Shown: positions 30,227 to 39,093 of the stretch, piece by piece
Layout: every line of letters starts with the position of its first letter
Position numbering within the stretch: position 1 is the stretch's first letter
Translations under genes and position numbers: made by a program
Assembly: GCA_963709085.1 (NCBI GenBank)
Contig: CAVPVB010000007.1
Span: 186,001 to 250,000 of the forward strand
Length of the DNA: 64,000 bases
Direction of reading: 5' to 3'
Source of the DNA: Rhodovastum sp963709085
Lineage (GTDB): Bacteria; Pseudomonadota; Alphaproteobacteria; Acetobacterales; Acetobacteraceae
The notes under the pieces: generated by a model
Databases searched by the model: none
What the model was told of the DNA's origin: nothing
What the model saw: only the letters and a program-made list of their open reading frames with translations

Positions 30227-30433
30227 ATGGCCTATTCTGACGACCTGAATCAACTGTGGCGTATCTGGACTCTGTTCGATCCGCGTAAGGCTCTGGTGGG
30301 TCTGGGTGCGGGCCTGTTCGCGCTGGCTTTGTTCATCCACGTTGTCGTGCTGCGCACCGACCGGTTCAACTGGATCGAAGGCTCCACCACGCCTGCGGCG
30401 GTTCTGCACTTCCTGCCGGCGACGGTGAAGTAG
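30227..30433 (+). CDS. pufA: Light-harvesting LH1 alpha subunit
   Basis: A 68-residue antenna polypeptide with LWRIWTLFDPRKALVGL, a single membrane helix holding ligand His38 (LFIHVVVL) and the LH1-type RFNW with Trp49 at +11 from the His. It follows pufB by ten bases with a strong TAAGGAGGA site. The residues after the helix (IEGSTTPAAVLHFLPATVK) are short. pufL, pufM and pufC do not follow; lutB does, so this is an orphan antenna operon. Confidence 0.95.
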   Translation: MAYSDDLNQLWRIWTLFDPRKALVGLGAGLFALALFIHVVVLRTDRFNWIEGSTTPAAVLHFLPATVK

Positions 30434-30442
30434 CCCTTCCGG

Positions 30443-30460
30443 TTGCCGCCGTTGCGGCAA
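30443..30460 (+). terminator. Stem-loop after pufA
   Basis: TTGCCGC-CGTT-GCGGCAA forms a perfect 7-bp stem with a 4-base loop ten bases after the pufA stop. No U-run follows. In puf operons such hairpins protect the pufBA mRNA 3' end; here it may also terminate transcription. The rest of the gap to lutB shows only a small AAGGGTCATGCCCTT palindrome near 30580. Confidence 0.6.
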
Positions 30461-30657
30461 GGGTGATTGCTGCCACACGATTGGCGCGTGTCCCGCCCGT
30501 CGCGTGGTGATTTGCCTGTTGGGCACCGGTTACAAAGGCCCGCGAGCCCGGCGCGTGACGCTACGTGCCGGGCCAGCGGGACCCAAGGGTCATGCCCTTG
30601 GCGGCTTGCCGCGTCGCGCATCCCCGTTAGAGTGGCGACTCGCCGCGGAGACCGAGG

Positions 30658-32085
30658 ATGCGTTCCACCAGCCCCGCCTTCAGGGAAAACGCCACCCAGG
30701 CACTGGCCGATAAGCGCCTGCAGAAGGCGCTCGTGTTCACCCGCCCGGCGTTTCCGTCCCGCCGCGCCGCCGCGATCGCCCAGCTCCCCGAGTTCGAGCA
30801 GCTCCGCAGGATCGGCCGCGACATCAAGGACCACACGCTCGCCAATCTCGATTTCTACCTGGAAAGCTGGGCCGCCAAGGTCGAGCGCGCCGGCGGCCAG
30901 GTGCATTGGTGCAGCACCGCCGACGAGGCCCGCGCCGCCGTGCTGGCGATCTGCCAGCGGGTCGGCGCGCGCACCGTCACCAAGGGCAAATCCATGATCT
31001 CCGAGGAGCTCGCCATCAACGAGCACCTCGAGCAGCACGGCATCACCCCGGTCGAGACCGATCTCGGCGAATACATCCTGCAGCTCCGCCGCGAGCCGCC
31101 CAGCCACATCATCGCCCCCGCCTTCCACCTCAACCGCGAGGACTGGGAGGAAAGCTTCCGGGCGTCGCACACCGACCTGCCGCCCGGCCGTGTGTTCGCC
31201 GACCGGCGCGACATCATGGCCGAGGCGCGCGCCCAGTTGCGCGCCCGCTTCCTGGCCGCCGATGTCGGCATCACCGGCGCCAATTTCCTCATCGCCGAGA
31301 CCGGCAGCACGGTGATCGTCACCAACGAGGGCAATGGCGACCTCACCCAGACCCTGCCGCGGGTTCACATCGTGCTGGCCAGCATCGAGAAGGTGGTGCC
31401 GACGCTGGAGGATGCCTGCACCCTGCTGCGCCTGCTGGCGCGCTCGGCCACCGGGCAGGACATGTCCGTCTACAACACGTTTTCCACCGGCACCCGCCGG
31501 CCCGGCGAGCTGGACGGGCCGGACGAGTACCACGTGGTGCTGATCGATAACGGCCGCTCGGCCATGCTGGGCAGCCCGTTCCAGCCGATGCTCCGCTGCA
31601 TCCGCTGCGCCGCCTGCCTGAACCATTGCCCGGTCTATTTCACCGTCGGCGGGCACGCCTATGGCTGGGTCTATCCGGGTCCAATGGGCGCGGTGCTGAC
31701 GCCCACCCTGATCGGCGTGGATCAGGCCGGCCATTTGCCCAACGCCAGCACTTTCTGCGGCAAATGCGAAAGCGTCTGTCCCATGCAGATCCCGTTGCCC
31801 GGCATGATGCGCCACTGGCGCGAGCGCCAGTTCGAGCGGCACCTCACCCCGCCCACCATCCGCGCCGGCCTGCGCCTGTGGGCCTGGTTCGCGCGGCGGC
31901 CCTGGGCTTACCGCCTCGTCACCCGGGCGGTGGCGGCGGGGCTGGGGCGGCTCGGGCGCAAAAATGGCCGGTTTTCCTCCCTCCCGCTGGCCGGGGGCTG
32001 GACCGGCGGGCGCGACCTGCCGGCCCCCGAAGGCGATACGTTCTTCGCCCGCTATGCGCGCGACCGGCGCGCGGGGCGGGTCTGA
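30658..32085 (+). CDS. lutB: Lactate utilisation iron-sulfur protein LutB
   Basis: A 475-residue LutB/YkgF protein. An LUD domain (TVTKGKSMISEELAINEHLE, GANFLIAETGSTVIVTNEGNGDL) is followed by two [4Fe-4S] motifs, CIRCAACLNHCP near 313 and CGKCESVCP near 367. With LutA and LutC it oxidises L-lactate to pyruvate using quinone or another acceptor. ATG at 30658 fits the family. Its stop overlaps the lutC start (TGATG). No lutA lies in the window. Confidence 0.92.
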   Translation: MRSTSPAFRENATQALADKRLQKALVFTRPAFPSRRAAAIAQLPEFEQLRRIGRDIKDHTLANLDFYLESWAAKVERAGGQVHWCSTADEARAAVLAICQRVGARTVTKGKSMISEELAINEHLEQHGITPVETDLGEYILQLRREPPSHIIAPAFHLNREDWEESFRASHTDLPPGRVFADRRDIMAEARAQLRARFLAADVGITGANFLIAETGSTVIVTNEGNGDLTQTLPRVHIVLASIEKVVPTLEDACTLLRLLARSATGQDMSVYNTFSTGTRRPGELDGPDEYHVVLIDNGRSAMLGSPFQPMLRCIRCAACLNHCPVYFTVGGHAYGWVYPGPMGAVLTPTLIGVDQAGHLPNASTFCGKCESVCPMQIPLPGMMRHWRERQFERHLTPPTIRAGLRLWAWFARRPWAYRLVTRAVAAGLGRLGRKNGRFSSLPLAGGWTGGRDLPAPEGDTFFARYARDRRAGRV

Positions 32086-32786
32086 TGTCGAAGCAAGCAA
32101 TCCTCGGCGCCATCCGGCGCGGGCTGCGCCGCGGACCCGTGCCGGATGATCTGGCCCAGGGCCTGCAGGCGCGGCTGCGGGCGCATCCCCGCCACCTGAT
32201 CCCGGCGCGCAGCCTGCTGCCGCGGCCCGCGCAGGTGGCGCTGTTCATCCGCAACGTGGAAAAGGAATTCGGCACCGTCATCCGGGTGCCCGACCCCGCC
32301 GCCGTGCCGGCGGCGATCGCCGACTATCTGGCCGCGCAGAACCTCCCCTCCGCCCTGGTCATGGCCCCGCACCCCGAGCTGCAGGCGCTCCCCTGGGCCA
32401 CCCGCCCGCTGCTGCGCCTCCGCGAGGGCCGCGCCGAGCCGACCGACCTGGTCAGCGTGCAGCACGGCTACGCCGCCATCGCCGAAACCGGCACCCTGAT
32501 GCTGCCCGGCACGCCGGACCGCCCGACCACCCTCAACCTGCTGGCCGACACCGCCATCGTGGTGCTGCTTGCCAGCCGCATCGTCGGTCCGCTGGAGGAT
32601 GCGTGGGACCGGCTGCGCGCCGAGGGACACGATGCCGTCACCGGCGGCTTCATGCCGCGCAACGTCATGCTGGTGACCGGCCCGTCCCGCTCGGCCGACA
32701 TCGAGTCCACGCTGGAACTCGGCGCGCATGGCCCGCGCCGGCTGCATGTGGTGCTAATAGACGATGATCCCGCCGCGCTAGGCTAA
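32085..32786 (+). CDS. lutC: Lactate utilisation protein LutC (LUD domain)
   Basis: A 233-residue LutC/YkgG protein with VQHGYAAIAETGTLMLPGTP and FMPRNVMLVTGPSRSADIE, the diagnostic LUD segments. The ATG at 32085 overlaps the lutB stop by one base, so they are coupled. It is the third subunit of the lactate-oxidising LutABC complex. Confidence 0.92.
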   Translation: MSKQAILGAIRRGLRRGPVPDDLAQGLQARLRAHPRHLIPARSLLPRPAQVALFIRNVEKEFGTVIRVPDPAAVPAAIADYLAAQNLPSALVMAPHPELQALPWATRPLLRLREGRAEPTDLVSVQHGYAAIAETGTLMLPGTPDRPTTLNLLADTAIVVLLASRIVGPLEDAWDRLRAEGHDAVTGGFMPRNVMLVTGPSRSADIESTLELGAHGPRRLHVVLIDDDPAALG

Positions 32787-32924
32787 ACCCGCCAAGACAG
32801 GCTGCACCGGCGCGGGCTGCCATCGTCCGGGCAACGACACCATATGGGCAGCCGTTGCCATGTCCCACCGAGGAGCCGGCCGTTGAGGATGCCACACGCC
32901 CTGTCCGTGCCGGCCGGATAGGCT

Positions 32925-33452
32925 GTGTCCGGACACCGCCGCACCGCCCTGACCGAACAGGACCGCACCGTCTGGGCCGCCTACACGCGCGAAATCCGGC
33001 CGCTGCCCGGGCGCACTGCACCGCCGCTGCCCGACCTCCCATCTCCTCCCGTACCGCCGGAAATGATGGTTCCCCCCGCCCTGCCGCTTGCCGCCCGGCC
33101 GCCCCCCGCCGCCCTCGCGGTCGGCGGCCAGCCCGGCGGGCTCGACAGCGCCACCTGGACCCGCTTCCGCTCCGGCAAGCTGGCGCCCTCGCGCACGCTC
33201 GATCTGCACGGCCGCACCGCCCAGCGCGCCTTCCACGCCGTGCACGCCTTCCTGCACGGCGCCCACAGCGACGGCGTGCGCTGCGTGGAAATCATCACCG
33301 GCCGCGGTGCCGGTGAAACCGGCGGCGTGCTGCGCCGGGAACTGCCGCTCTGGCTGAACCAGCCCAGCCTGCGACCGATCGTGCTGGCGGCCACCCATCC
33401 GCATCCGGCTAACCCGGGGTCGGTTCGAGTGCTGTTGCGGCGGGCACGATAA
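32925..33452 (+). CDS. Smr-domain protein
   Basis: A 175-residue protein. A Pro-rich N-terminal region is followed by a C-terminal Smr domain with TLDLHGRTAQRAFHAVHAFL and VEIITGRGAGETGGVLRRELPLWL. Smr domains are nucleases or nucleic-acid-binding modules linked to MutS2 and ribosome rescue. GTG at 32925 is the best start; there is no nearby ATG upstream in frame. It stands alone after lutBC. Confidence 0.85.
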   Translation: MSGHRRTALTEQDRTVWAAYTREIRPLPGRTAPPLPDLPSPPVPPEMMVPPALPLAARPPPAALAVGGQPGGLDSATWTRFRSGKLAPSRTLDLHGRTAQRAFHAVHAFLHGAHSDGVRCVEIITGRGAGETGGVLRRELPLWLNQPSLRPIVLAATHPHPANPGSVRVLLRRAR

Positions 33453-33454
33453 GA

Positions 33455-33745
33455 AAGGCCAGGGCTCTGCCCCATAGGCGCGAACTTAACGCCGGGAGCC
33501 ACCCTATCGGGGCGTTGCCCCGAGCCCCACCAGGGCTTCGCCCTGGACCCACCAAGGGCCATAGGCCCTTGGAACCCAATAATTCTTAAGTGAATGGGGT
33601 CAAGGGGGCCACTGCCCCCTTGCGGGTCCAGGGCAGAGCCCTGGCCTTGCCTTTCGCTTATCTTCGCGCCGATGGGGCTCTGCCCTGGACCCGCCCCCGC
33701 GCGGAGCGCGCCTTCGGCGCGACGGCCGGGAGGCCCCTTGACCCC
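33455..33745. repeat. Cluster of palindromic intergenic repeats, copy 5
   Basis: This ~290-base gap is built almost wholly from family units: CCAGGGCTTCGCCCTGG, CCAAGGGCCATAGGCCCTTGG, CAAGGGGGCCACTGCCCCCTTG, CCAGGGCAGAGCCCTGG and GGGGCTCTGCCCTGGACCC. It ends GGCCCCTTGACCCCATTCATAAGGG. Several half-elements in both orientations look like repeated insertion or rearrangement at one site. Reading frames here are products of the repeats. Confidence 0.8.
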
Positions 33746-33747
33746 AT

Positions 33748-34386
33748 TCATAAGGGCGTGGTGGGGGGTTCCATCCCAGGGACAACATACGCATCGACCT
33801 GCGGTGGGCCAGCCGACAGATGCAACGGCAACAATCCGGCCCAGACCGGCCAGGAGCGGTCCGCCTCGTCGTCGATCGGCGGACCGGTACGGAGCTTGGC
33901 CGAGGCCTCGGTCAGCGGAAGCGAGAGGATCAGGGTCGCCTTGATCTCCTGCGCCGTGGGCGGACGCAGCGTGTCCCAGCGGCCCGGAAACAGCCGCTCC
34001 ACAAACCCCTTCATCGCCGCCAGCTTTTCCTCGGGCTGATCGACCACGCCGGGCCGGCCAAAGCAGAGCACCGACCGGTAATTGGCCGAATGGTTGAACG
34101 AGGTGCGCGCCAGCACCCAGGCGTCGAGCAACGTGACGGTCAGGCAGACCTCGCCACCGGCGGCGTTCGCTTCCAGCATCCGGCTGGCGGCACTGCCATG
34201 CCAGAAAACACGGTCGCCATGCCGCCAGTGGAAAGTGGGGATCACCACCGGCCTTCCGTCGATGATGTGGCCCACATGGCACACCATGCCGGCATCGAGA
34301 ATCGCGTGGATGGTCGCCATGTCATAGGCGGCCCGCTGCGGCTTGCGCCGCACGCGGGCGAACGGACTGGGAGGTTGCTGTTCCAT
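33748..34386 (-). CDS. Pyridoxamine 5'-phosphate oxidase-like flavin split-barrel protein
   Basis: A 212-residue COG3467-type protein. The split-barrel core is visible in AILDAGMVCHVGHIIDGRPVVIPTFHWRHGDRVFWHG and EVCLTVTLLDAWVLARTSFNHSANYRSVLCFG. Such proteins bind FMN or heme and reduce or sense small molecules. The C-terminus (about 170-212) reaches into repeat sequence and may be extended by it. It is a single gene, divergent from none nearby. Confidence 0.82.
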   Translation of the reverse strand: MEQQPPSPFARVRRKPQRAAYDMATIHAILDAGMVCHVGHIIDGRPVVIPTFHWRHGDRVFWHGSAASRMLEANAAGGEVCLTVTLLDAWVLARTSFNHSANYRSVLCFGRPGVVDQPEEKLAAMKGFVERLFPGRWDTLRPPTAQEIKATLILSLPLTEASAKLRTGPPIDDEADRSWPVWAGLLPLHLSAGPPQVDAYVVPGMEPPTTPL

Positions 34387-34455
34387 AACGGCAACACTGG
34401 CCGGGCAACCGGCCGGGTGGAAAGCCGAATTCCGGCATGGCCGGTCCGACCCGGC

Positions 34456-35070
34456 TCAGCCTGCCAGAACGCCGTGCTCGCGCAGAAACCCCAGCAAACC
34501 CAGCAGCGGCAGGCCGAGAATGGCGGCATGCTCGCCCTCGACCGCCGCGAACAGGTGAATGCCGGGGCCTTCAAGCCGGTAGGCGCCGACCGTCGTGGTG
34601 ACGTGCGCGGCTTCGAGCGACAGATAGGTCTCGAGAAACGCGTCGGAGAATTCCCGCATGGTCAGGCGCGGCCTTGCCACCGCCTGCCACAGGCGCTGCT
34701 CGCCGCGGCGGCACAGCACGGCGGTGACCAGGGTGTGGGTGCGGCCACGCAGGGCGAGCAGATGGGCGCGGGCGTCGTCGAGATCCGCCGGCTTGTCGAA
34801 CCACCGCCCCTCGCACACCAGCAACTGGTCGCAGCCGATAACCAGCGCCTCCGGGTCGTGCCGGGCCACCTGCGTGGCTTTGGCATCGGCCAGCCTCAGC
34901 GCCACGTCGGCCGGGTCCAGTCCCTCGGCACGAGCTTCCTGCTTCAGCGCCGCCTCGTCCACCTGGGCGGGGCGGATGCCGAAGCGCAGCCCGGCCGCCT
35001 CCAGCAGCACCCGGCGGGCGACCGAGGCGCTGGCCAGCTTCAGGCGCGGCGCTCCCGCCTGCAGGCTCAT
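34456..35070 (-). CDS. maf: Maf-family nucleotide pyrophosphatase
   Basis: A 204-residue Maf protein with KLASASVARRVLLEAAGL at the N-terminus, CDQLLVCEGRWFDKP and the ITG-like AVEGEHAAILGLPLLGLL at the end. Maf enzymes hydrolyse non-canonical nucleoside triphosphates. Its ATG overlaps the upstream PPDK regulator stop by four bases, so the two are coupled, the usual order beside hemE in alphaproteobacteria. Confidence 0.9.
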   Translation of the reverse strand: MSLQAGAPRLKLASASVARRVLLEAAGLRFGIRPAQVDEAALKQEARAEGLDPADVALRLADAKATQVARHDPEALVIGCDQLLVCEGRWFDKPADLDDARAHLLALRGRTHTLVTAVLCRRGEQRLWQAVARPRLTMREFSDAFLETYLSLEAAHVTTTVGAYRLEGPGIHLFAAVEGEHAAILGLPLLGLLGFLREHGVLAG

Positions 35071-35939
35071 GGGGGCGGCGCCGGCGTTGCCGCTGCTGCT
35101 TCATCAGCCTTGCGCCGCCGTTCATGCCAGGCCTCCATCAATTGCAGCATGGTGGCCGCGGTTTCCTCGATCGAGCGCCGTGTCACGTCGATCACCGGCC
35201 AGCCGCGCTTGGTGCACAGCCGGCGCGCCCACAGCAATTCTGCCTTCACCGCGTCGAGATCGACATACTCGCCGCTATCCTTATGGCTCGTCCCGGTGCC
35301 GATCATGCGCAGCCGGTGCCGGCGGATTTCAATCAGCGCCTGCGCGTCGATGGTCAGGCCGATCACCGGGCAGCGCGGGTTGTCCAGCCCGGGCGGCGGC
35401 GGTAGCCCCGGGACCAGCGGAATGTTGGCCGCCTTGATGCCGCGGTTGGCGAGGTAAAACGAGGTCGGGGTTTTCGAGCTGCGCGACACCCCCACCAGCA
35501 CCACGTCGGCAGCGGCAATGCCCGCCTGCGCCTGCCCGTCATCATGCGCGAGCACGTAGTGCATGGCATCGATGCGGCGGAAATAATCGGCGTCCAGCAC
35601 ATATTGCCGGCCCGGCCGGGCGGCCGCCTTCTCGCCGAACTGCTCTTGGAACATGCTCATCACCGGGTCGAGCACGTTCACCACCGGCAGGCCGAGCCGT
35701 TCGCAGAAGGTCTCCAGCTCCGCCCGCAGACTGGTTTCCACCAGGGTGGACAGCACCGGACCGGGCTCGGCCTCGATCCCTTCCAGCACCCGGTGCAGCT
35801 GGAAGCGCGTCCGGATCAGGCTCCAGCGATGGTACAGGATACTCGCGTGCTCGAACTGCGCCACCGTCGCCCGGACGATGGAGTTCAGCGTTTCCCCGGT
35901 TGCATCGGATACCAGATGTAGGTTCATGCGGCTGGGCAT
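35067..35939 (-). CDS. Pyruvate,phosphate dikinase regulatory kinase/phosphorylase (DUF299)
   Basis: A 290-residue DUF299 protein. The N-terminal MNLHLVSDATGETLNSIVRA is diagnostic, and the P-loop-like GVSRSSKTPTS near 155-165 binds nucleotide. It both phosphorylates and dephosphorylates a Thr of PPDK or PEP synthase. ATG at 35939 or 35927 (MNLHL) starts it. It is divergent from hemE across the candidate replication origin and coupled to maf. Confidence 0.92.
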   Translation of the reverse strand: MPSRMNLHLVSDATGETLNSIVRATVAQFEHASILYHRWSLIRTRFQLHRVLEGIEAEPGPVLSTLVETSLRAELETFCERLGLPVVNVLDPVMSMFQEQFGEKAAARPGRQYVLDADYFRRIDAMHYVLAHDDGQAQAGIAAADVVLVGVSRSSKTPTSFYLANRGIKAANIPLVPGLPPPPGLDNPRCPVIGLTIDAQALIEIRRHRLRMIGTGTSHKDSGEYVDLDAVKAELLWARRLCTKRGWPVIDVTRRSIEETAATMLQLMEAWHERRRKADEAAAATPAPPP

Positions 35940-36253
35940 GCGCCGGAGGATAGCGGGGATAAGGGGGATGAAAACCCCCGTTCGGCCGTCCGGTCCGCCA
36001 CAGCGGGGACAAGACGTCGAATCCAGGTACCCGGGACAGAATCTTCGTCTCGCCCTCGTGACGTCGGGATGAAAACGCAATCCGTCGCAGATTCAATGCG
36101 TTTCCGGCCGACTCACCGGTGGATATCCAGGGGAAGGAAAAATCCGCAACCCGGTACCCCGTTATCCACAGGCCCTCTTAGGACTCCAACCCATTTCTTT
36201 TCTCTTCTCACTGTTTAAGAAGAGCGCCGATCGAACCCAGGCGGACCGGTACC
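35940..36253. other. Candidate chromosomal origin (oriC) between the PPDK regulator and hemE
   Basis: This 314-base gene-free gap contains a perfect DnaA box TTATCCACA (36162-36170), a weaker minus-strand ATATCCACC (36118-36126) and an AT-rich pyrimidine stretch (36190-36225: CATTTCTTTTCTCTTCTCAC then GTTTAAG) that could unwind. In Caulobacter and other alphaproteobacteria the origin lies next to hemE, with the same neighbours as here (DUF299, maf; hemH, rho). No CtrA pair was seen. The call rests on synteny plus one good box. Confidence 0.5.
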
Positions 36254-37276
36254 ATGGCGAAGAAGCTGTTGCGGGTGTTGGCGGGCGAGGCGGTGTGGCC
36301 GCCGCCCATGTGGCTGATGCGGCAGGCCGGGCGATATTTGCCCGAATACCGCGAGGTGCGGGCGCAGGCCGGCGGCTTCATCGACCTGTGTACCAACCCG
36401 GCCCTGGCCACCGAGGTGACGCTGCAGCCGCTGCGCCGCTACGGCTTCGATGCCGCCATCCTGTTCAGCGACATTCTCATGCTGCCATGGGCGCTCGGCC
36501 AGGGCCTGCGCTTCGCCGAGGGGGAGGGGCCGCAACTGCCGCCGATCCGCGACGAAGCCGGCCTTGACGCGTTGGACCCGGCCCGGCTGCCGAAGGCCAT
36601 TGAGCCGATCCTGGAAACGGTGCAGCGCCTGAGCGCCAGTGTGGGCGATGCCACCCTGATCGGCTTCGCCGGCAGCCCGTTCACGGTGGCCTGCTACATG
36701 GTGCAGGGCAGCGGCTCGAAGGAATGGGACCATGTGCGCCTGATGGCATGGTGCAACCCGGCCCTGTTCGCCCGCCTGATCGACCTGGTGACCGAGCAGA
36801 CCATTGTCTATCTTTCCGCCCAGATCGATGCCGGCGCCGAGGCGGTCATGCTGTTCGACTCCTGGGCCGGCGTGCTGGCGCCGTCGCTGTTCCGGGCGCA
36901 TGTGATCGAGCCCTCGGCGCGCATCGCCGCCGCCATCCGGGCCCGCCATCCGGGCGTGCCGGTCATCGGTTTTCCGCGCCAGGCCGGCACCATGCTGGCC
37001 GAGTTCGCCCGTGCGACGGGCGTGCAGGGCGTGAGCATCGACACCTCAGCCGACCCCGTGGTCGCCGCCCGCGAGGTGCCGGCGAACGTGGCCATCCAGG
37101 GCAATCTCGATCCGCTGGTGCTGGTGGCCGGCGGGGAAGCGCTGGCGCGGGAGACCGATGCCGTGCTGGCGGCCTTGCGCGGGCGGCCGTTCATCTTCAA
37201 CCTGGGGCACGGCATCGTGCCGCAGACCGCGCCGGAGCATGTCGCCGAACTGGTGGCCCGCGTCCGCGCTGCTTGA
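36254..37276 (+). CDS. hemE: Uroporphyrinogen decarboxylase
   Basis: A 340-residue HemE, which decarboxylates uroporphyrinogen III to coproporphyrinogen III. Family segments are PPMWLMRQAGRYLPEYR, AAILFSDILMLPWALGQGL, GFAGSPFTVACYMVQG and NLGHGIVPQTAPEHV. It starts at ATG 36254, about 50 bases after the AT-rich part of the candidate oriC, and leads the heme cluster hemE-hemH-HAD-hemJ. Confidence 0.97.
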   Translation: MAKKLLRVLAGEAVWPPPMWLMRQAGRYLPEYREVRAQAGGFIDLCTNPALATEVTLQPLRRYGFDAAILFSDILMLPWALGQGLRFAEGEGPQLPPIRDEAGLDALDPARLPKAIEPILETVQRLSASVGDATLIGFAGSPFTVACYMVQGSGSKEWDHVRLMAWCNPALFARLIDLVTEQTIVYLSAQIDAGAEAVMLFDSWAGVLAPSLFRAHVIEPSARIAAAIRARHPGVPVIGFPRQAGTMLAEFARATGVQGVSIDTSADPVVAAREVPANVAIQGNLDPLVLVAGGEALARETDAVLAALRGRPFIFNLGHGIVPQTAPEHVAELVARVRAA

Positions 37277-37306
37277 CCGGGAGGGCGGTGCCGTCAAATT
37301 TCGCCG

Positions 37307-38399
37307 ATGACCAAGCCGCGCATCGCCGTCGTCCTGTTCAACCTGGGGGGGCCGGACCGGCCGGAGAGCATCCGGCCTTTTCTGGTGAACCTGTTCACCG
37401 ATCCGGCCATCCTGCGGGTGAATTTGTTCATCCGCCCTTTTCTGGGGCGTCTCATCGCGGCGGCCCGGGTGCGGCCGGCGACGGAGAACTACGCCCATAT
37501 CGGTGGCCGCTCGCCGCTGCTCGAGCCTGACCGGGCAGCAGGCGCGCGCGCTGGAAGCCGAGCTGGGGGAGTTTGAGGCCCGCTGCTTCGTCGCCATGCG
37601 CTACTGGCACCCGATGAGCGAGGAAGTGGCGCTCGAGGTGCGGGACTGGAACCCCGACCGGGTGCTGCTGATGCCGCTCTATCCGCAGTTTTCCACTACC
37701 ACCACCGGCAGCAGCCTGACCGCCTGGCGGGAAGCAGCGGCCAAGGTGGGGCTGGTAAAGGCCACCACCTCGCTGTGCTGCTACTATGGCGATAACGGCT
37801 TCACCCATGCCGCGGCGATGATCGTGCGGCGCGCCTGGGAAGCAGCCCGCACCGCCCTGCCGGCCGGCATTCCCTTGCGCGTCCTGTTCTCGGCGCACGG
37901 ATTGCCGAAGGTGATCATCGATAACGGCGATCCCTACCAGTTCCAGATCGAGCGCACCGTCGCCGACACGGTGCGCTATCTGCGCATTCCCAATCTCGAC
38001 CACGCCATCTGCTACCAGTCGCGCGCCACCCCGCAGGAATGGATCGGGCCTTCCACCGAGGAGGAGATCGAGCGCGCCGGGCGCGACAAGGTGGCGGTGC
38101 TGGTGGTGCCGATCGCCTTCGTCTCGGAGCATACCGAAACGCTGGTGGAGCTCGACATCGAGTACAAGGAATTTGCCCGCGAGGCGGGGGTGGAACATTA
38201 TTTTCGCGCGCCTACCCCCAATGCGGATACCGGCTTCATCGCCGCGCTGGCGGCCCTGGTGCGGCGGATGCATGAATTCGGCCCCGGCACCTGCAGCCAT
38301 CAGGGCGGCCGGACCTGCCCGGCGCCGCACACGGATTGTCCGTTCGCCCGCGCCGATCCGCGCGAACGGGTGCGGTCCCGCTGGGCGCGCACGACCTGA
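37307..38399 (+). pseudogene. hemH: Ferrochelatase, frameshifted near codon 73
   Basis: The first frame reads VVLFNLGGPDRPESIRPFL to ENYAHIGGRSPLLE, then shifts at about 37525. The rest (TGQQARALEAELGEFEARCF onward) continues in +1 to 38399. It contains the active-site LRVLFSAHGLPKVI, with catalytic His in SAHG, plus QSRATPQEWIGPST and AFVSEHTETLVELD. Restored length is about 363. One extra base in CTCGAGCCTGACC explains the break. HemH inserts iron into protoporphyrin IX and is normally essential, so an error in the sequence or a second hemH elsewhere should be considered. Confidence 0.85.
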
Positions 38400-38412
38400 T
38401 GAACCACCCGTG

Positions 38413-39093
38413 ATGAATCAGGAGCGGACCGGTCTGCGGCTGGTGATTTTCGACTGTGACGGGGTGCTCGTCGACAGCGAGCCGGTCAGCAACCGGATCG
38501 TTGCCGCCGAACTCACCGCCCTCGGCTGGACGATGACCCCGCACGAGGCGGACCGCCACTTCCTCGGCATGACGATCACCGACATGGTGCCGGTGATCGA
38601 GCGCCGGATCGGCCGGGCGCTGGCGCCGGACTGGCAGCTTACGCTGACGCAACACCTGATCACCGCCCTCGAGGACGAAGTGGCGCCGGTGGCGGGGGCC
38701 CTGGAAGCGCTGGCGGCGGTGTCCGCCCTCGGCCTGCCCTGGCGGGTGGCGTCGAATTCCTCGCATGCGGAGATGGCCGCCAAATTCGCCCGCATCGGCA
38801 TTCTGCCCCTGGTCGCCGGCCGGGTGCACAGCCACAGCGATGTCGCCCGCGGCAAGCCGGCGCCGGATCTGTTCCTGGCCGCCGCCGCGGCCGAGGGGGT
38901 CGCGCCGGCGGAATGCCTGGTGATCGAGGACAGCCCGCCCGGGGTGCGCGCGGCGCTGTCGGCCGGCATGGATTGCCTGGGCTACGCACCCGATTCCGAC
39001 GGCGCCGCCCTGCGGGCGCTCGGCGCCGTCCCGTTCCATTCGATGTTTGATGTGCCGGCGCTCATCGCCGCGGCACTGCGGAGGGCAGCATGA
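38413..39093 (+). CDS. HAD-family phosphatase
   Basis: A 226-residue HAD hydrolase with motif I LVIFDCDGVLVDSEPVSN, motif II WRVASNSS and motifs III/IV GKPAPDLFL with VIEDSPPGV. The form resembles beta-phosphoglucomutase or YniC-type sugar phosphatases. ATG at 38413; its stop overlaps the hemJ start by ATGA. Substrate unknown; its place inside the heme cluster may be only co-transcription. Confidence 0.88.
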   Translation: MNQERTGLRLVIFDCDGVLVDSEPVSNRIVAAELTALGWTMTPHEADRHFLGMTITDMVPVIERRIGRALAPDWQLTLTQHLITALEDEVAPVAGALEALAAVSALGLPWRVASNSSHAEMAAKFARIGILPLVAGRVHSHSDVARGKPAPDLFLAAAAAEGVAPAECLVIEDSPPGVRAALSAGMDCLGYAPDSDGAALRALGAVPFHSMFDVPALIAAALRRAA

